Of a stretch of DNA of 64,000 bases, positions 32,560 to 46,187 are shown in pieces. The DNA is from Callorhinus ursinus. Taxonomy: Eukaryota > Chordata > Mammalia > Carnivora > Otariidae. The position numbers were made by a program, and so were the translations under genes. The stretch spans positions 2,300,405-2,364,404 of the forward strand of contig NW_020312788.1 in assembly GCF_003265705.1 (NCBI RefSeq), in the 5' to 3' direction. The notes below the pieces were generated by a model that ran no database searches, was not told the DNA's origin, and saw only the letters and a list, made by a program, of their open reading frames with translations. Positions within the stretch are counted from its first letter, which is position 1. Each line of letters opens with the position of its first letter.

Positions 32560-34020
32560 GGAGGTTTGCTTCTATTCTCAGTTAATTAAAAGTAATTACT
32601 AGTAATGTTGGTTAATATTATCATGTTTTTTTCTGTATCTATATAGATTTTCATCTTTAATCTGTCAACATGGTGATTTATATCAATAGATTGTTTAAAA
32701 ATGTTGAATCAACCCTGCTTTCCTGGAATAAATCCGATTTAGCCATGATATGTAATCTTTTTTTTAAAATAGTGTTGGATTCAGCAAATATTCTATTTTA
32801 AATTTTTATATCTATAGCCATAAATGGAATTGGCTTATAACTTTCCTTTGTATATTAACTTTGGTTTTGGCATCAATGTTAACCTAGGTCCTAGACCCTT
32901 GAAAATAGTTCGGGTGTGTTCCTTTTTTTCTATTTCCTGAAAAAGTCTCAATGAGATAAACTGTTTTTGAACTCACCCATAAAACCACCTGGGCTTGTGT
33001 TTTCTTTGTAGGAAGTTTGTTTTTTTTTTTAACTACTCATTGAATTTCTTTAATAGTAATTAAATTATTGAGTTATTCTATTTCTTTAAGATTTTTTGAT
33101 TTATTTGACAGAGAGAGACACAGTGAGAGAGAGAACACAAGCAGGGGGAGTGGGCGAGGGAGAAGCAGGCTCCCCGCAGAGCAGGGAGCCCGACGTGGAG
33201 CTCGATCCCAGGACCCTGGGATCATGACCTGAGCCGAAGGCAGTTGCTTAACCGACTGAGCCACCCAGGTGCCCTGAGTTATTCTATTTCTTGAGTGAGT
33301 TTTGATAATGCATATTTTTTGAGAAATTTATCTTTTGGGCTTGCTTTTTTTTTCCAAATTAATTGGTGTAAAGTTGTTAATAATATATAATTTTAGCTTT
33401 TAGATATCTGCTGCAACTGTAGTATGTCCACCTTTTCCTTATAAATAACATTTATTTATGTTTTTTCCTCTTATTCTTACAGAGGCTTGCTCAATTTATT
33501 AATCCTTCCAAAGAACCAATAGGTGGCTTTGTTTGATATTTTATTTTGCTTTATATTTCATTAACTTTTGCTCTTTTTTTCCTTTTTATTTCTTTCCTTT
33601 CTTTGGGTTGATTCTGCTCTTGTTTTTATAAATCCATAATTAGGATGCTTAGTTCATTAATTTTAGCCTTTCTACTTTTCCCTATAGCATTTTAAAGCTG
33701 CTTTCCTAGAACTACAGGTTTTAATGTGTAGTAGCTTTATTTTTTATTTCTAATATTTTCTAATTTCCATTAAGATTTCTTCATTGACCATGGGTTATTT
33801 AGAAGTTTATGTGTGCTTGTGTGTGTGTGTGTGTGTGTGTGCATGTGCATGTACACCCATGTGCTTATGTGCATGCAGGTATACATATGTGTATGTTCTC
33901 CAAATGCAGATGGCTTTTAAATTATCCTTTTCATAATAATTTCCAGCTTATGTTGTGGTCAGACAATTCTGGAGACTTACTCTGTGGCCTAGTGCATGAC
34001 AAATGTTGTACATGTGTATT
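32560..34020 (-). mobile_element. L1 ORF2 remnant, reverse, with TG repeat
   Basis: Antisense L1 ORF2: TCAACCCTGCTTTCCTGGAATAAATCC, CATCAATGTTAACCTAGGTC, ATTTCTTCATTGACCATGGGTTATTTAG and TTATGTTGTGGTCAGACAA. It is interrupted by a SINE (33087-33275) and a (TG)n tract (33818-33842). Confidence 0.85.
33087..33275 (-). mobile_element. SINEC inside L1 ORF2 remnant
   Basis: Reverse SINE with a perfect 17-bp target-site duplication GAGTTATTCTATTTCTT (33070-33086 and 33276-33292). Confidence 0.95.
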
Positions 34021-34529
34021 TTCCAGTGGTGAGGGGCAGCGCCTTCTTTCTCAGCTTCCGGTAGCTCACCCCATCTTTCTCATTTGCTTAAGTGCTTCTC
34101 AGCTCACTTTCCCCAACCTCCTCAACCTGATTAATGCCTCTCCTAAATGTTCTCATATACCTCTTGATGTAGCCCTATTATAGAATTTATCACAGTATAT
34201 TATGTTTTTTAACTGGTCTGTTTCCCTTACAAAAGTGAGACTGAGACTCTTCGAGGAAAAGGACTTGCTGTCTTTAAGACCTAGAATTTAAGTGACAGAT
34301 CTATAATGTTCCAGCCACACTGTACAGTAACTTCTATTTACCCTTCCAGATCTAGTTGAAAGACCCTACTCTTGACAATGGTGATGTGAGAAGGCTGGGC
34401 TATTCTGCCCCACAGAAACTATATATAAACTGGCAAATGGTTAAAATGACCATTTCAGGGTAAGCAACAACCATCCCAAAGGCAAGCAACAACCTGGGAA
34501 ATGTTTATTCATGAAAATCTGCTAGTGAA

Positions 34530-34920
34530 TTGGATGAGAATGGCGAATTTATAGTCAACAAGCACATGGAAAGATGATCAGCATCATTTGTCACTAGGAA
34601 AATACTAATTAGAACCACAGTGAAATTAAAATACACCTGCTAGAATGGCAACATTTAAAAGACTGATAATATCAAGTACAGACAAGGGTATGCAGCATCT
34701 GGAATTCTCATACATTGCTGGTGGAAATGCAAAATAAAATCGCTACTCTGGAAAACAATTTGTAGGATTGTTTTTAAAGTTAAATACACGGGGAAAAAAA
34801 AAAGCTAAATACACAGTTAACAATTCTCCTTCTAGGTATCTACCCAAAAGAAATGAATTCCCCCCCCAAATTTGTTCATGAATGTCTGTAACAACAACAT
34901 TATTCATTATGACCAACAAA
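34530..34920 (+). mobile_element. Old L1 ORF2 end fragment
   Basis: Forward degenerate L1: CATGGAAAGATGATCAGCATCATTTG ... TCATACATTGCTGGTGGAAATGC ... AGGTATCTACCCAAAAGAAATG. Confidence 0.8.
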
Positions 34921-34926
34921 ATGTAG

Positions 34927-35320
34927 TAGTTGCCCCCTTATCCACGGGGATATGTTCCAAGACCCCCAGTAGATGCCGAAACTGTAGCTAGTACTGAACC
35001 CAGTATATACCATACCTATGAGAAAGATTAATTTATAAATTAGGCATAGTAAGAGATTAACAAAATAATAATAAAACTGAACAATTACAACAACATACCA
35101 TAATAAAAGTTATGTGAATACAAGTTGTGGTCTTTCTTTCTGAAAGTATCTTACTGTATTGTACTCACCCTTCCTGTGATGATGTGAGGTGAAAAAATCC
35201 CTGCGTGAGGAGATGAAATGAGGTGGATGACAGAGGCATTGGTGACATCGTGTGAGGCTACTATGGACCTTCCGATCGCAAGTCAGAAGGAGGATTATCC
35301 GCTTCTAGACCCTGGTTGGT
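34927..35320 (+). mobile_element. Tigger-type (TcMar) DNA transposon remnant
   Basis: GTTGCCCCCTTATCCACGGGGATATGTTCCAAGACCCCCAG starts the element, followed by AAATTAGGCATAGTAAGAGATTAAC and GACCTTCCGATCGCAAGTCAGAAGGAGG. This agrees with a remembered Tigger-family non-autonomous consensus. The exact subfamily is not assigned. Confidence 0.75.
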
Positions 35321-35749
35321 GGAGTAGGGAGTACAGAGGAATGGACTGAGAGGGGAGAGCTGTTTGCTTCTCATTCTCTAGTATCAAGATAGGGCCCATC
35401 TCATGCTTTCTTTGCCAATGAGATTATGAAGTAAGTGGCTGAGAAAGAGGAAGAAGAGTCTCTTTTGAGAGAGTGTAATGTAGTCCAAAGTGTTCCTTCT
35501 TCCCTGGGCCAAGGGTGAACATGAGAAAGAAGAGGAAAAGGGGCCCCTAGGTAGAGCAGCCCCCACAAGGGAGAAAGACTTCTTCAACAAAGTCCCCAAC
35601 ACCACTCATCTTTTAAAACTTATTGGTCAAAAGGAGGGGATATTTCTTTTTTAGAGCTGACTCCTTGGATATATTTCTCCTTCAATGGTGCTCCTTCGCT
35701 GGAGTGTTTGCTGTAGTTTAGACACTGTTATCAGGATTCATTCAAGTAA

Positions 35750-36122
35750 GCAGTGGTTCTCAAACTTAAACTTGCATTAGAATCACCTGGAGCGCCTGCT
35801 AAACCACAGATGGTTGGGTTTCTGACCCAGGGTAAAGTGGGAGCTGAAAATTTGCATTTTTTAAAATATTTTATTCATTCACTTGAGACGCAGAGATACA
35901 CAGAGAGAGCATGAGCAGGGGGAGAGGCAGAGGGAGAGGGAAAAGCAGGCTCCCCGCTGAGCCTGATGCGGGGCTCGATCCCAGGACCTGGGATCATGAC
36001 CCGAACCAAAGGCAGTCGTTTAACCACCTGAGCCACCCAGGCACCCCCAAAATTTGCATTTCTTAGTCCAAGGTTGCATCGGTGCTGCTGGTTTCAGCAC
36101 TACTGTTGGAGAATCTCCGGAG
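35750..36122 (+). mobile_element. MER5A hAT element split by a SINE
   Basis: AAGCAGTGGTTCTCAAACTT ... GCATTAGAATCACCTGGAGCGCC begins MER5A. The second part resumes after the SINE at 36062. The SINE's duplication (AAAATTTGCATTT) is MER5A sequence. Confidence 0.8.
35860..36048 (-). mobile_element. SINEC inside MER5A
   Basis: Reverse SINE with target-site duplication AAAATTTGCATTT (35847-35859 and 36049-36061). Confidence 0.94.
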
Positions 36123-39100
36123 TAAGCAGAAAACTCGTTAGAAGCCAGCTGAAACTGAGATCAGCAACACATTCGCCATGGCATATACCTGGCTAGGCAG
36201 GCTCCAGTCCTTTCTAGGCACTCCCTTGGTGTGACTCCCTTTGTGTCCCCAGATCTCCATCGTTAGCCCCCAGCTGTGGAGGTCTTTGTCTAGCCAGGTT
36301 AGTTTGCTTTCTCTCCCAGGTCGGCTTCTCCTTATTCCACAGTTCCTCTGAGAAGGAGTGTTTCACTGTATAATTCTGTGCAAGTCTGTTTACTCCAACC
36401 TCAGGCCAAAGCTTCTTTCCTCCCATTCCCATGACCCCGCAGGTGAGTGGCTACTTTGCTCTCCCCCTTGGGCAGATTTCCCCAGCTGCAGGCACCCACG
36501 CATCCCCTTAGTTTCCCTAAACTGAGCTCCCATCTGCATAAGCACAGTCTGGATTCTCTGGCTTGCTGATTTCTCACCCGTGGTGCTGCCCACTGGGCAG
36601 CCTGGGAGCCCGGCTCTCCATTCTGGATCCCAGCATACGGGAATCTCTGACACTATCCGTGTAGCTCTATCCTTGTAGCTGCCCTCCCTCTCCAAAAGGT
36701 TCCTGCTCTTCTCTGCTGTGTCCCCCATCCTGGTCCAAGTCCCAGTACCACCTGATCTTGCCCCCTGTCACCCCTCCAAGCCTATCTTTCCTGGGTTATC
36801 CACTCTTCCTGTGTAACATTGCAAAGGACAATAGGACATGTTATTTGATTCTAATGCACTTTTCTTGTTCTAAGTTAGGCTGATTACCCGCCAAGGCCAT
36901 CAAGACTTTGGGGGAGGTGGGAATTTTTTGAAGGGAAGAACAAAGTTACACAATACTCAAATTACTATCAGTTAAAGCCTTATAATACTATGCAATAAAA
37001 TTTACTTTACCCCAAACTGGATATTATATTACTTTTTGATTGATAGATCAGAAGGCACTTTAAGTGATTAAAGTGCTTTTTGTCATTATAAATGTTAATT
37101 ATTATGGGCAATTAAAAATGCAAAAAGATGAAATTAATAGATCTTTCTGGTTGATAATATGATAGATATTTCAGCTTGTATTCCATTAGAAAGAAGATAA
37201 AGTAGAATAACGCTTTCTGATGTTTTCAGTGAATATCTGGCTCAGACCTCTACTGCTTATGTGTCAGGCTGTTGATGTTGCTAAAAACTTCCTGACATAT
37301 GAAACTGCATAATGGAATGTAATTATGAAAGCCTAACTAAGAGTTTAAAGTTATTAATATTAGAAAATATTTTATTCTGTATGGAAGACTTGTGTACATC
37401 ATTAATCTTCACAGTATACACTTAATTTTTATCTAAATGTAAGGGATACCATTCCCACCTGTCCACTCAGAAAATTCTTGCCCTACTAAAATGATATTCA
37501 ACAAGTCTACTCTACCCAACTATATCTGGACATATAGTTTGATGATAGTATTTCCTTGAACATTAAAATTTCTATGTTACAGATGCAAAAAGAATTTGCA
37601 GCAGTGTTACAAGACAGTAAAATCATTTATGTTTTCACAAAGTAAAACAGATTTACAAAGGTAGAGGTGCATCTTTCTTTGAAAATTACTTCCAATGAGC
37701 TTCAGGGCCCAGCCACCATTATCATTACTTTTTCTACACAAATGATACGTTGTAGGCTACAGTCAATTGCTACACAATTTTTTATACATCAAGGCTTAAT
37801 GGAAAGAAGGAAGATGAAGAGGAAATATAAATTTCAATTTTCTGTTCATGGTCTAATGGCCTATTATTCAGCCAACTTTCTACACGTAGAAAGCCTGCAT
37901 TAGTACACCATTAAGGATGACATTAAAACTTCTGATCTGTTCTTCTAGGTTGTAAGTTATGTCTCACATAACAAATTCTACTGGAGCTCCTTCAGGTCTG
38001 GTATCTATATCTAAAAATATCTCTACTCCTTCTATAGGAGTGTAATGGTGCAGAGTATAAAAAATATATGTACCTTGGTTTGAAAAATTCCTTTTGAGAG
38101 TGTAAAATTTAATAAATTAAAAAAAAGAGGTAGGTGGCATGAGAGTAATAAATGGATTTTAATTACTCTAATGTCACACTCTTTTGTACAAGAGTAAACA
38201 TGCCTAGATGTTTCTATCAACACTATAACCCCCCATTCAGGAGAGTGTGATCTCCAGGCTGATTTAGGTCATTTTCTGCAAGACGCTGCTGTACCACTTC
38301 TCTCCATTCTAATATGTTCCCCTTGGGAAAAATTTGAGGCCTACCCTCTCTCAGCCCCAATATTTTCCCATTAAAGGGCATTTGGGGAAACAGCATAAAG
38401 CTGCTTCTCTCTAAATATTCCATTTTAACAGTAAATGTTGGTTTCTAGAACTTTTGATCCAGAGAGACTCATTAGCATTTAAGGTTCCTTTCACCGAGAA
38501 GCTGCTTAGGGTATTCCCTTCGTCATGACCTACTTGGGAAGTGCAAATTTCTTATCTCTAAATTGGTATATGAAGTTTCCAAATGGACAAGGAGGCAAGA
38601 GATTTCAGGCACTGTCTCCTTCCTAACCGTTTCTTATCCACTTCGTTCTTGCTCTCAGATCCCAAGCCGTCTCCGGCTCACACCTGACTTCACTTCTAAG
38701 AGCAGTTCTGGGTGTGCACAGGGGGGTATATAAGAAGCCACGGCCTCAAAGCTTGCTGGCTGAGGATGGAACTCCATTCTACACTGAGCTCCTCTGCCTA
38801 GTAGCCAGACCTCTTGTCTACCATCCCCTCTTCTGATAATCGGGACTCTTGACCTCAGCTCCTGATCCTCTATTCTACCCTCTCCTAACCTGGGCTCTGA
38901 CCTGCCAGGCTCGGCTGAGCTCTTCATCTCATTCTTAAATCTCTTCTTCCTTGCCTCCCGGGCCCTGCTTGACCCCTCACAGGCCTGCTCTGACCTGTCG
39001 CCACACAATCCAGACGAAAAGGACATCTAAGTCCTAATCTCTGTGGTGCTACCAGAAAACTATGTGAGTTCAGGCAAGTGGCTGAACTGTCTGAACTCCG

Positions 39101-39290
39101 TCTCCCTCCCTGTGTGACCCCGGGGGCTGTGTTGGGGCAGCTTTAGGGTTTTTTAAGATTTGAAAACTCTGGTTGCTGTGGGGCCTCTTTCCTGCCTCCC
39201 TCCACTCTCCATCTTCTGATTCTGTTTCAAGCAAACAAGCAAGAGTGCAAAGTGCGGTGACACACGGGTGAGTCTCCATTCTCTATTTGT
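36123..39290. other. Intergenic between SPC25 and NOSTRIN 3' ends: nothing recognised
   Basis: Short ORFs on the - strand (36214-36728, 38655-39026) have no recognisable motif or start context. The last few hundred bases before 39290 are downstream flank of NOSTRIN. Confidence 0.5.
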
Positions 39291-39309
39291 AAAGATTACA
39301 GCATTTATC

Positions 39310-39315
39310 TTTATT
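39310..39315 (-). terminator. NOSTRIN: Candidate NOSTRIN poly(A) signal AATAAA
   Basis: AATAAA on the - strand, about 52 bases beyond the NOSTRIN stop. It would give a short 3' UTR (about 75-80 bases). Later signals cannot be excluded. Confidence 0.5.
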
Positions 39316-39367
39316 TGCACTGCCCTGTACAGCTGACAAAGGAAGGCGGTGTGTTCGGAATCTTGTT

Positions 39368-39504
39368 TTATGCCTGGGTAGCCGGGTTCCCAGCATTTGA
39401 AGGGAGCTCCTCCACATAAGCAGCAGGAAAATGGCCCTTTTTTCCATTCAGGGAACCAAACCACCAACCTTCTTCTTGTTTCCTGTATATAGTCACAATG
39501 TCGC
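39368..39504 (-). CDS. NOSTRIN: NOSTRIN last exon (end of SH3 and stop)
   Basis: The acceptor TTTTTCACAG enters in phase 1. It encodes DIVTIYRKQEEGWWFGSLNG and then KKGHFPAAYVEELPSNAGNP plus ATQA and TAA at 39368-39370. The Trp-Trp pair, the Pro of HFPAAYV and the C-terminal Tyr of the SH3 ligand pocket are all present. Coordinates are coding only; the 3' UTR continues leftward. Confidence 0.95.
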
Positions 39505-42500
39505 CTGTGAAAAATGCATATTTAGTTAGACAAATGGCTCTCTGCTATTTAAGCACATGCCCGAGCCCAGCTGGTAGGACAGTTTTAAGGAGATTCTACT
39601 TTCAAGGAGTTACTTGGTAACATCATTCTCTGCACATGATTCAGATGAAGCAAAACTTATCGAACACCTCCGTATGAAGCAGGCATAATGCAGGGAATAT
39701 TAAAAAGAATAAGGTAATAGGTAATCAAGTTATGCCGTAAGATAGTTTCATTAAAAACAGTATCATGGGGGATCATATATACTTCTTGTGCTGGATGGCT
39801 TACTTTGGATACAGCCTATCAAACTTTTCTCGGTGTCTGTGTTTTCAGGGTTTCTCATGTTGGTGGCCGAGGGAGTCTGGTATGGTGACTGTTAGGAGTA
39901 TGTCTCAGCTACAAGACTTTTCTTTAGCTCAAGACAGCTTCTCTCCATTACATGAGCCAGTTTTATAGTCCAGAGTTCCAACTCACAGCTTTGCACAGAA
40001 ACACAACTCCCCATTCAGCAATGTAGATCGCTTTAATAAGCTATCAATTTAAAGACAATACTTCTTAAAGCAATGAATCAAATACACGGACTTCCTAAGA
40101 AACACATGGCCCTTCTGTAATTCTCTCTTTTTAAATAATACTATTCTGATATTAATAACCCTAAAGCTTAACCTGGTGCCCCAAATCCTCTGGCTAAATC
40201 TTTCTCTTGTGAGAAAGAGTCCTTCCCCTCTGGCTGTTGACTATACATCAAAGCAGAAACTTCGTCTTCCTTCAGGATCCAAGAGCTCCTTTATCTTGAG
40301 CATCCTTCTGAGGTAACTTTTCAGTCTTTCTTTCATTCTCTTCCCCAATTATTTTCTTTCTTAGGCAAAGGACTGTCCACCCCTCTTCCATCCCACCTCT
40401 CTCATAAATCACTTCTTATTCTTACAGGAGATCATTCTCAGTCTAAGTTCTACCTCCAATGAGTTCTCTCAGGTCAGCAGATCTCCGGTCAGCGTATCGA
40501 CACAGTCTACTAACAGGAATTCAAACAAATAATTTAAAGTCTTGTTGCCAGCTTCCCCAAGCCTCTGATGGCTCCGTTTACTTAAAGAACCCATTTACAA
40601 TATAAAGTATAAGTAGACTTTGCTGCCAACAGAGCGGAAGACGAAGAAGAGAATGAATTTATTGTATACCTATGTAACTCAAAGCCAGGCCCTAGGGTCT
40701 AGGTGGCATCTGGGAAATGTGTTTTTTACTCATATGGGAAGTGGGAATACAGCATTTCATTTACTCACTTACTGCTGTAGGGTAAACCTAGGGTGACATG
40801 ATGAGGAACAAAGTGACTTCCAGAACACTTCCTACTTTTAAATAAAGGCAACATTGATTTAAGATGAATGGAGGAGAGGGTCTACTTTCTATTTCCTTTT
40901 TTCTTTATTTATTTCTGAGCTAGAAGGAAAAGTAGTTGCTGGAAGAAATCTGGCTGGTGAACTGAAAAGGAAGCACCCGTTAACCAATAGCAAGTACGTG
41001 GTGTCCCTGTTGTATGGCTGCAAAATCCATCGTGACTTCCTGTTGGCTAGGCTCTCTCCTACAACACAACTCTCATTCACTCACATTTTCATTTCCGGGT
41101 CTCTGCCTTAGCTTTAACATCCAAATATGGTTGCTAATTGGACACACAAAGAAAGTTGAGGCTAGTGACTTTTTCTTATTTAATGATGAGGGTAACCCAT
41201 GACAGCACACTTTTCCATGTTCAAAAAAATCTTTGACACAGCGAAGGGGGTCATTTCCTAGACTGGCCATAAACCACTTTTCTGAGAGGTAAATGGGAGA
41301 AACATTAAGCTGGGAGTTCTCTGCCCTGACTTCTAGAACTCACGCTTGCCCTAAGCCATGAGAGGAAATCATTTCACATTCCTGTGTGTTTAGCTTTCTG
41401 AAAAAGAAAAAGGTGGGGCTACCTTTCTAACAACTTTCCATTACTGACACTCTATCCCAGTTAGCACTGTGATAAGAAGCATGACTCTGGGTTTCTGGGT
41501 TCAAAGCCTGTGCTATCACTTCCTGTAACTTCAGTCAAAGTACTTAACCTTTCTTTGCCTCAGTCTCTCAACAATAAAATGGGAATAAACAATAATACCT
41601 ACCTCGAAGGGCTTTTATGAACTTTAAATGGGACAATGTACTTGCAGCAATGTCTAGCACTTAGTAAACACTGAATAAATGTTAGTTATTTTTATCAATG
41701 TGACTTTTATTTTTGGCATGCCTTATCTTTATGTCTCAAAAAGGGTGATTATAAACCTTAGATGATTTGATGTTGTAGTAACTTGTAAGGCTTTTGTAAC
41801 AAAGACAGGAGTGTTACTCAAGTGAAAGATCTCAACATGGTAAGGCAATCAAACTATTTGAAAATGATTCTTACCTTTTTCCAAATTTAATTCATCATCT
41901 TGTCTGGCTTGAAAAGAATATAAAGCCTTGCAAAGACCACTGCCGAGCTGGGCCACACCGGAGGCTGAAATTTGGATCCAGTTATAATTACTAATGCTAT
42001 GTCAGTAGGCAAGGTGAATATGATGGGAAGCTCTTGAGTTATTTCATGGTGTGGTACAGAGCCTAAATATACTGACATCTTCTCAAAAGGAAAGTTTGTA
42101 ATTTCACACAATATTCATTCCTTGGTATAGTAACCATTTATGATACCCTACTATGTGTATGGACTATGTATATGATATAATCAAAAACTGTATCATAATG
42201 TGGAACATAATAAGTCTGGAGAAGAAAATAATAAAAATGATAATTTAAAATTGTTTCCCACATGAACTTCTTTATCAACATCAGTTAGCTAATACGTATG
42301 GTAGTTGATGCATGTTTTGGAAAACACACACCAGTTTTGCCATTCAGGTAGAGATAGGGGCCTTGGAGCACGTGCTTGCTTCCATCATCCCGAGGATCTG
42401 ATGGAACTCTTTTTCTTAAACATTGTGACGGTGAGTCTTTATTACACCATGTGGACCATTACGTCCTGGGTTTTCCTGAAACTCTTCCTGCCAACTTCTC

Positions 42501-43196
42501 ATCACGAAACTCAAGAATGAAGGTTATGGAAACTATAGTTAAACAAGGGACAATGACATGTGTGAATGTGTGTGTGTGAGTGTGTGTGTGAATGTTGAAA
42601 GGTGAAAAGTGGGGGGTGTGCGTTGGCAAATAGCTAAAGTCAGGCAGCTGAATAAAGGGAATAGGTAGGTCTTGGGATCACCATGTTTCTCACAGAAAGG
42701 ACAGGATTTCCATGGAAGTTTGGAGAACGGTGTGGAAACAGAGCTTCTCACAATGGTTCAGGGGTGAATGTATGGACAGCAAATTGCAGACTGTCTGAAT
42801 AACATGGATGCTAGTCATCTAAGGGATCTTCTCATAGCTTACATTTTCCCCTCCCAACCCTCCGTTTTTTGATTCCTTCCCACATTTTGGATTACATCTG
42901 TACAGAAAGCGCACAAATGCTAACAAATTAATCAGTCCTAACCGAAATGCAAATTTCTTTGAGCTGATATATGCCCATGTGACTCTGAAAATAAAATGTA
43001 AATGTCACAATGTGCTTTACCAACAGAATCCGGCCCCAAATTATTGTGGGCATGGGATTACCTGTAGATGAGGAACTTGGGATTCTCTGCCCACCAGAAG
43101 ATGTCCTGCTCACAACACTCTCTAATTTCTTCATCAGAAAAGGCCGAGATATTTTTACGTAACTATGTGTCTGTTGCTGTTTAAATAGTACAAAAA

Positions 43197-43228
<32 letters not shown>

Positions 43229-46155
43229 AGTCATTTCAACAACACTGTCATCAAAGGTAATTTTGAAAAGTAACTCTTCCACATTCCTGTTTTCCTCAGG
43301 AATTTTTTTTTTTTTATTTTGGGGGGAGCATATAAATAAGTTATTCAATACTTTTCTAAACTCTACTATAAATCTTAATTGTTTCTGAAGCCATAATATT
43401 TTCAGAATTAGAAAATTACCTCACTGTATAGCCTGTGTTTGCAATTCTGACCTGCAGCTCCAGGTCAAATAATAACATTCAGAGCTGAGCTTCCTCAAAT
43501 GCAACTTTAATTGGCTTTAACGCAAGTGAAATTGTCTTGACTCTAAGTGATTGAGATCGGTTTAGGGTCCTGAGTCTCATGAAAAGAAAGTAATCCCTTT
43601 ATCACAAGATGGTTACAGCTCCCCCTTCTGACAGGAAATGGAAAACAGCTTCAAGGAGGAGGGACTCCTGTATATTCACGTGCTCATCATCAATTCAACT
43701 AGTGTTTCGTCGGGAAAATACATGGGTGTGAATTTTTCAAACTGTCCTCACGCTTTACCCACATTCTGTACTTTGTTAAATGGATGGGACTAGTGCATAT
43801 CACAAAATCTTACGATTTAGGTCTGTATGAAATTTTACTCTAAAAGCATGTTCAAAGAATAAAGTCAAGATACGAGGTGGAAGAAGAAGGAACCCAAAGT
43901 GTTATTAGCTCCTCGTATTTAGTCTACAAAGCATGTATTCATTTGCGATTAGCTCTTGTCACTGCACTCAAAAGGAATAAAAATAAATTTATCTTAAAAT
44001 TCCACATTGGGATTTGAGATATATGGCATATATAATTCATAATAGCCTTTTTGCCCTGGCACTACTTGAAGCCACTCCATACAGCAAGCCCCGTCAAGAA
44101 ATTACAACTCATCTCTTAAATTTTTACCTTTTCTTTCCACTTGAAGATGGAGTTACTACAGGGATGGCTGGGTTGAGGTCTTTGCTCAAGTTCTGCTAAC
44201 ACCGATGACAGTTTGTAGGAGTTTGCTTGCAAAAGGTTTAGTTTCAAATTGGTCTGTGGATACATCATTTGGCCATGTGAGTAAAGTTCTAGAAAATGAG
44301 GCACAGCTGGGTGGGTAAAGGGATATCAAGATAACTTCCAAGATGACAAAGAGGTCTAGAAAGGTACACATTTAACTCATGTGGACAGGCACAGAAAATG
44401 TTAAAGAGAGCAAAAAGTGGACGCTTTAAGCACTTTAAAGGAAAACCCTGGTTGTTGAGTGCACCTTATTCTGGACTCATAAACAGGATAAACTGGAAAC
44501 CTAGATAGATCAATATTTTGTGGCAACAGATAGCTTTACTCAGTTTTCTGTTGAGGATTGAGAAAGGGGATAATAAAGTGTTGATTACAGAAGGTAGACT
44601 TTCAGAGGGCTTTGAAGAAAGGCAGTTGAACGGCTCAGCATTGTGAACACAACTGAACTCATATCAAATAGAATCAAACTAAAGTGGTGTGAAGTGGGTT
44701 TTGTTGTTGCTGCTGCCGGTGTTATTGTTTTTCTTAAAGAGGTGAGGTCTTATATTACCCAAAAAGTTTGCAGTAACACTTCTGGAAACTGGAAACAATA
44801 TTCAGGAGTATTTGGGTATAAAAATAAGTGAAGCTAAAGATACATTCCTAGTTCTCCATTTGACCTCCTGTTCCCCATTTGACCTTGAACTAGAAACTTC
44901 CTAAGAGCTTCTTTGACAAGCTGTGTTCAGTCAGGGTGACTGGAATCTAAGCAATGGAAGGGGCCCGCTTATCCCATCTCTTCCTCACCATTATTTCTCC
45001 CTTTTCCACACCTCCAGCATGGGGATTCCTAACCCTACATCCCTGCCAGGGGGCCACAACCATGGACTGAACACCTCTGATCAATGGGGAATGATCCACT
45101 GCATTGTGGGGCAAGCTTACCTAAGGTGAAATCAAAACCCACTGCATACCTTCTACCATCAGACCTAGTCTGCATCTGAGAACATCATAGGGCAAGCCTC
45201 CTTCTTCCTCTGTGTGGTGCTCCTTCTCATATCTGAAGACAGTGTCTAAATATATTCAGTTTCTGCAAAAATTTCTCATAGAACATGCCTTACCAACATT
45301 CTTGCTTCAAATATGGCACTTAAAGGAACAAGAGACAATGAATGGGGAAGAATTTAAATGAAACAGAGTTTCTTCCTGCCAGAAACCTTCCCTGGGGAAC
45401 ACAAAGTCTACCAATATCACCAGTTTCCCTCCACCAGATGCAGGGGTATAACCAAGTTACATGGGTATTTGGCATCCACTACTTGAAGGTTCATATTGGC
45501 TCCATCATAAACACCGTGAATTCAGGGGGCAGACCCTCTCTGACCTTGTACCCTCCACTGGGTGAATCAGGCCAGCGTGTACCCAGATGATCCCAGTACA
45601 TGTTCTACGCTGGTAATGACAATGAAAAATTCTGTGCAAGAACAGCCGAAGAAATAAACTTACAACTTAACACTATCACAAAATTCTCCACATGACTCTA
45701 TTTTGGTAAATATTATTTGCATAGATTTAATAGACCAAACATTTTGCACTGTCACGGAAGATGTCCTACAGACTGCTTTCTAATTTCATAGGAACCACAG
45801 TCAAGCGTCCCTGCAAGTGTGTTAGGCCTCTGCCCCCAAGTGAACAGAATTCAGGCCTTTCTTTTCACTAAGAATGTTAGGCTTGTTTTTATAACAGCTC
45901 CCCCCGCCCCCGCGTCTAAAGGAAGCCTCAGCTGAAAAATAGATTAAACTGTACTTGGCTATATCAGTCTCCTTTCCCCAGAGAACTATTGACATTGCCT
46001 ATTTGGACAGAGGTAGTAGGTACCTGCGTTCACAAGAGAGTTAGGCTACGTACAAGGTACCGAGAGAGCTGGCCCAGCTGCCCGTACCCTTCAAAACATT
46101 GCTGAAGATTGTGTATCTCTTCCTGAGTTCTTCTCACATGAATCCCAGTCAACTT

Positions 46156-46187
<32 letters not shown>

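Noticed and set aside
38727..38733. TATATAA with GC-rich flank, as a possible promoter
   Set aside because: No start codon, exon or conserved gene follows on either strand; likely chance.
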